A stretch of DNA of 5,603 bases. It comes from Spirosoma sp. (GTDB lineage: Bacteria; Bacteroidota; Bacteroidia; Cytophagales; Spirosomataceae). Shown in pieces: positions 5,554 to 5,603 of this stretch. The translations under genes were made by a program, and so were the position numbers. The DNA lies in the NCBI GenBank assembly GCA_025351545.1, contig JANXVQ010000509.1, positions 1 through 5,603 on the forward strand. The letters run 5' to 3'. The notes below the pieces were generated by a model. The model was not told the origin of the DNA. It made no database searches and worked only from the letters and a program-made list of their open reading frames with translations. Positions within the stretch are counted from its first letter, which is position 1, and the number at the start of each line of letters is the position of its first letter.

Positions 5554-5603
5554 CTATGATTGTTTCTTTTTCTTCGTGTCACTCATCCGGCGAACCACTT
5601 CTC
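5554..5603 (-). CDS. Possible C-terminal end of a leftward gene, unidentified
   Basis: On the minus strand a frame enters from the right edge, reads EVVRRMSDTKKKKQS and stops with TAG at 5554-5556, 9 bp from the selU stop. A lysine-rich, hydrophilic last stretch is common for real C-termini and the convergent layout is natural. Only 15 residues are visible, so no function can be given. The competing plus-strand frame from an ATG at 5556 (MIVSFSSCHSSGEPLL, open to the edge) looks less protein-like but cannot be excluded. Confidence 0.45.
   Translation of the reverse strand, partial: EVVRRMSDTKKKKQS

Overview
The window is about 5.6 kb of ordinary, gene-dense bacterial chromosome, most likely from the Bacteroidota (class Cytophagia, Spirosoma-like). 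This is an inference from four things: the protein sequences look like members from that group; there are no clear Shine-Dalgarno sequences; two upstream regions carry the Bacteroidota -7 motif TAnnTTTG; and the spacers hold short tandem repeats. I see no mobile element, phage gene, CRISPR array, rRNA or tRNA.

Layout. Four genes read leftward: a yqeY-like gene (3560-3111), a cvpA-family membrane protein gene (3023-2478), rlmN (2402-1356), and a PitA-like phosphate transporter gene (1178 to beyond the left edge). Two genes read rightward from the divergent spacer at 3561-3691: pdxJ (start corrected to 3692, end 4408) and selU/mnmH (4516-5544). A short leftward reading frame at the right edge (5603-5554) is probably the lysine-rich C-terminus of a further gene that converges on selU.

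Functions. The genes are housekeeping and do not form one pathway. RlmN and SelU both modify RNA (23S rRNA/tRNA adenosine C2 methylation, and tRNA wobble 2-selenouridine). The YqeY-like protein carries the GatB tail fold linked to tRNA. PdxJ makes pyridoxine 5'-phosphate, the CvpA-family protein is a small multi-pass membrane protein, and the Pit protein imports inorganic phosphate. yqeY, cvpA and rlmN have gaps of 87 and 75 bp and may be co-transcribed. The Pit gene has its own promoter-like motif in the 177-bp gap.

The most unusual content is in the spacers. yqeY and pdxJ are divergent, and each is preceded 3-4 nt before its ATG by a tandem run of a 7-bp CATT-containing unit. The two runs form an imperfect 27-bp inverted repeat around a segment that contains a TAnnTTTG box. 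cvpA, which appears to start with TTG, is preceded by a different tandem unit of 8 bp that also occurs inverted and can form a long hairpin. Hairpins also follow pdxJ and rlmN, and a small palindrome lies just before selU. I found no convincing new multi-gene system. The repeat-fronted start codons are the point most worth checking.
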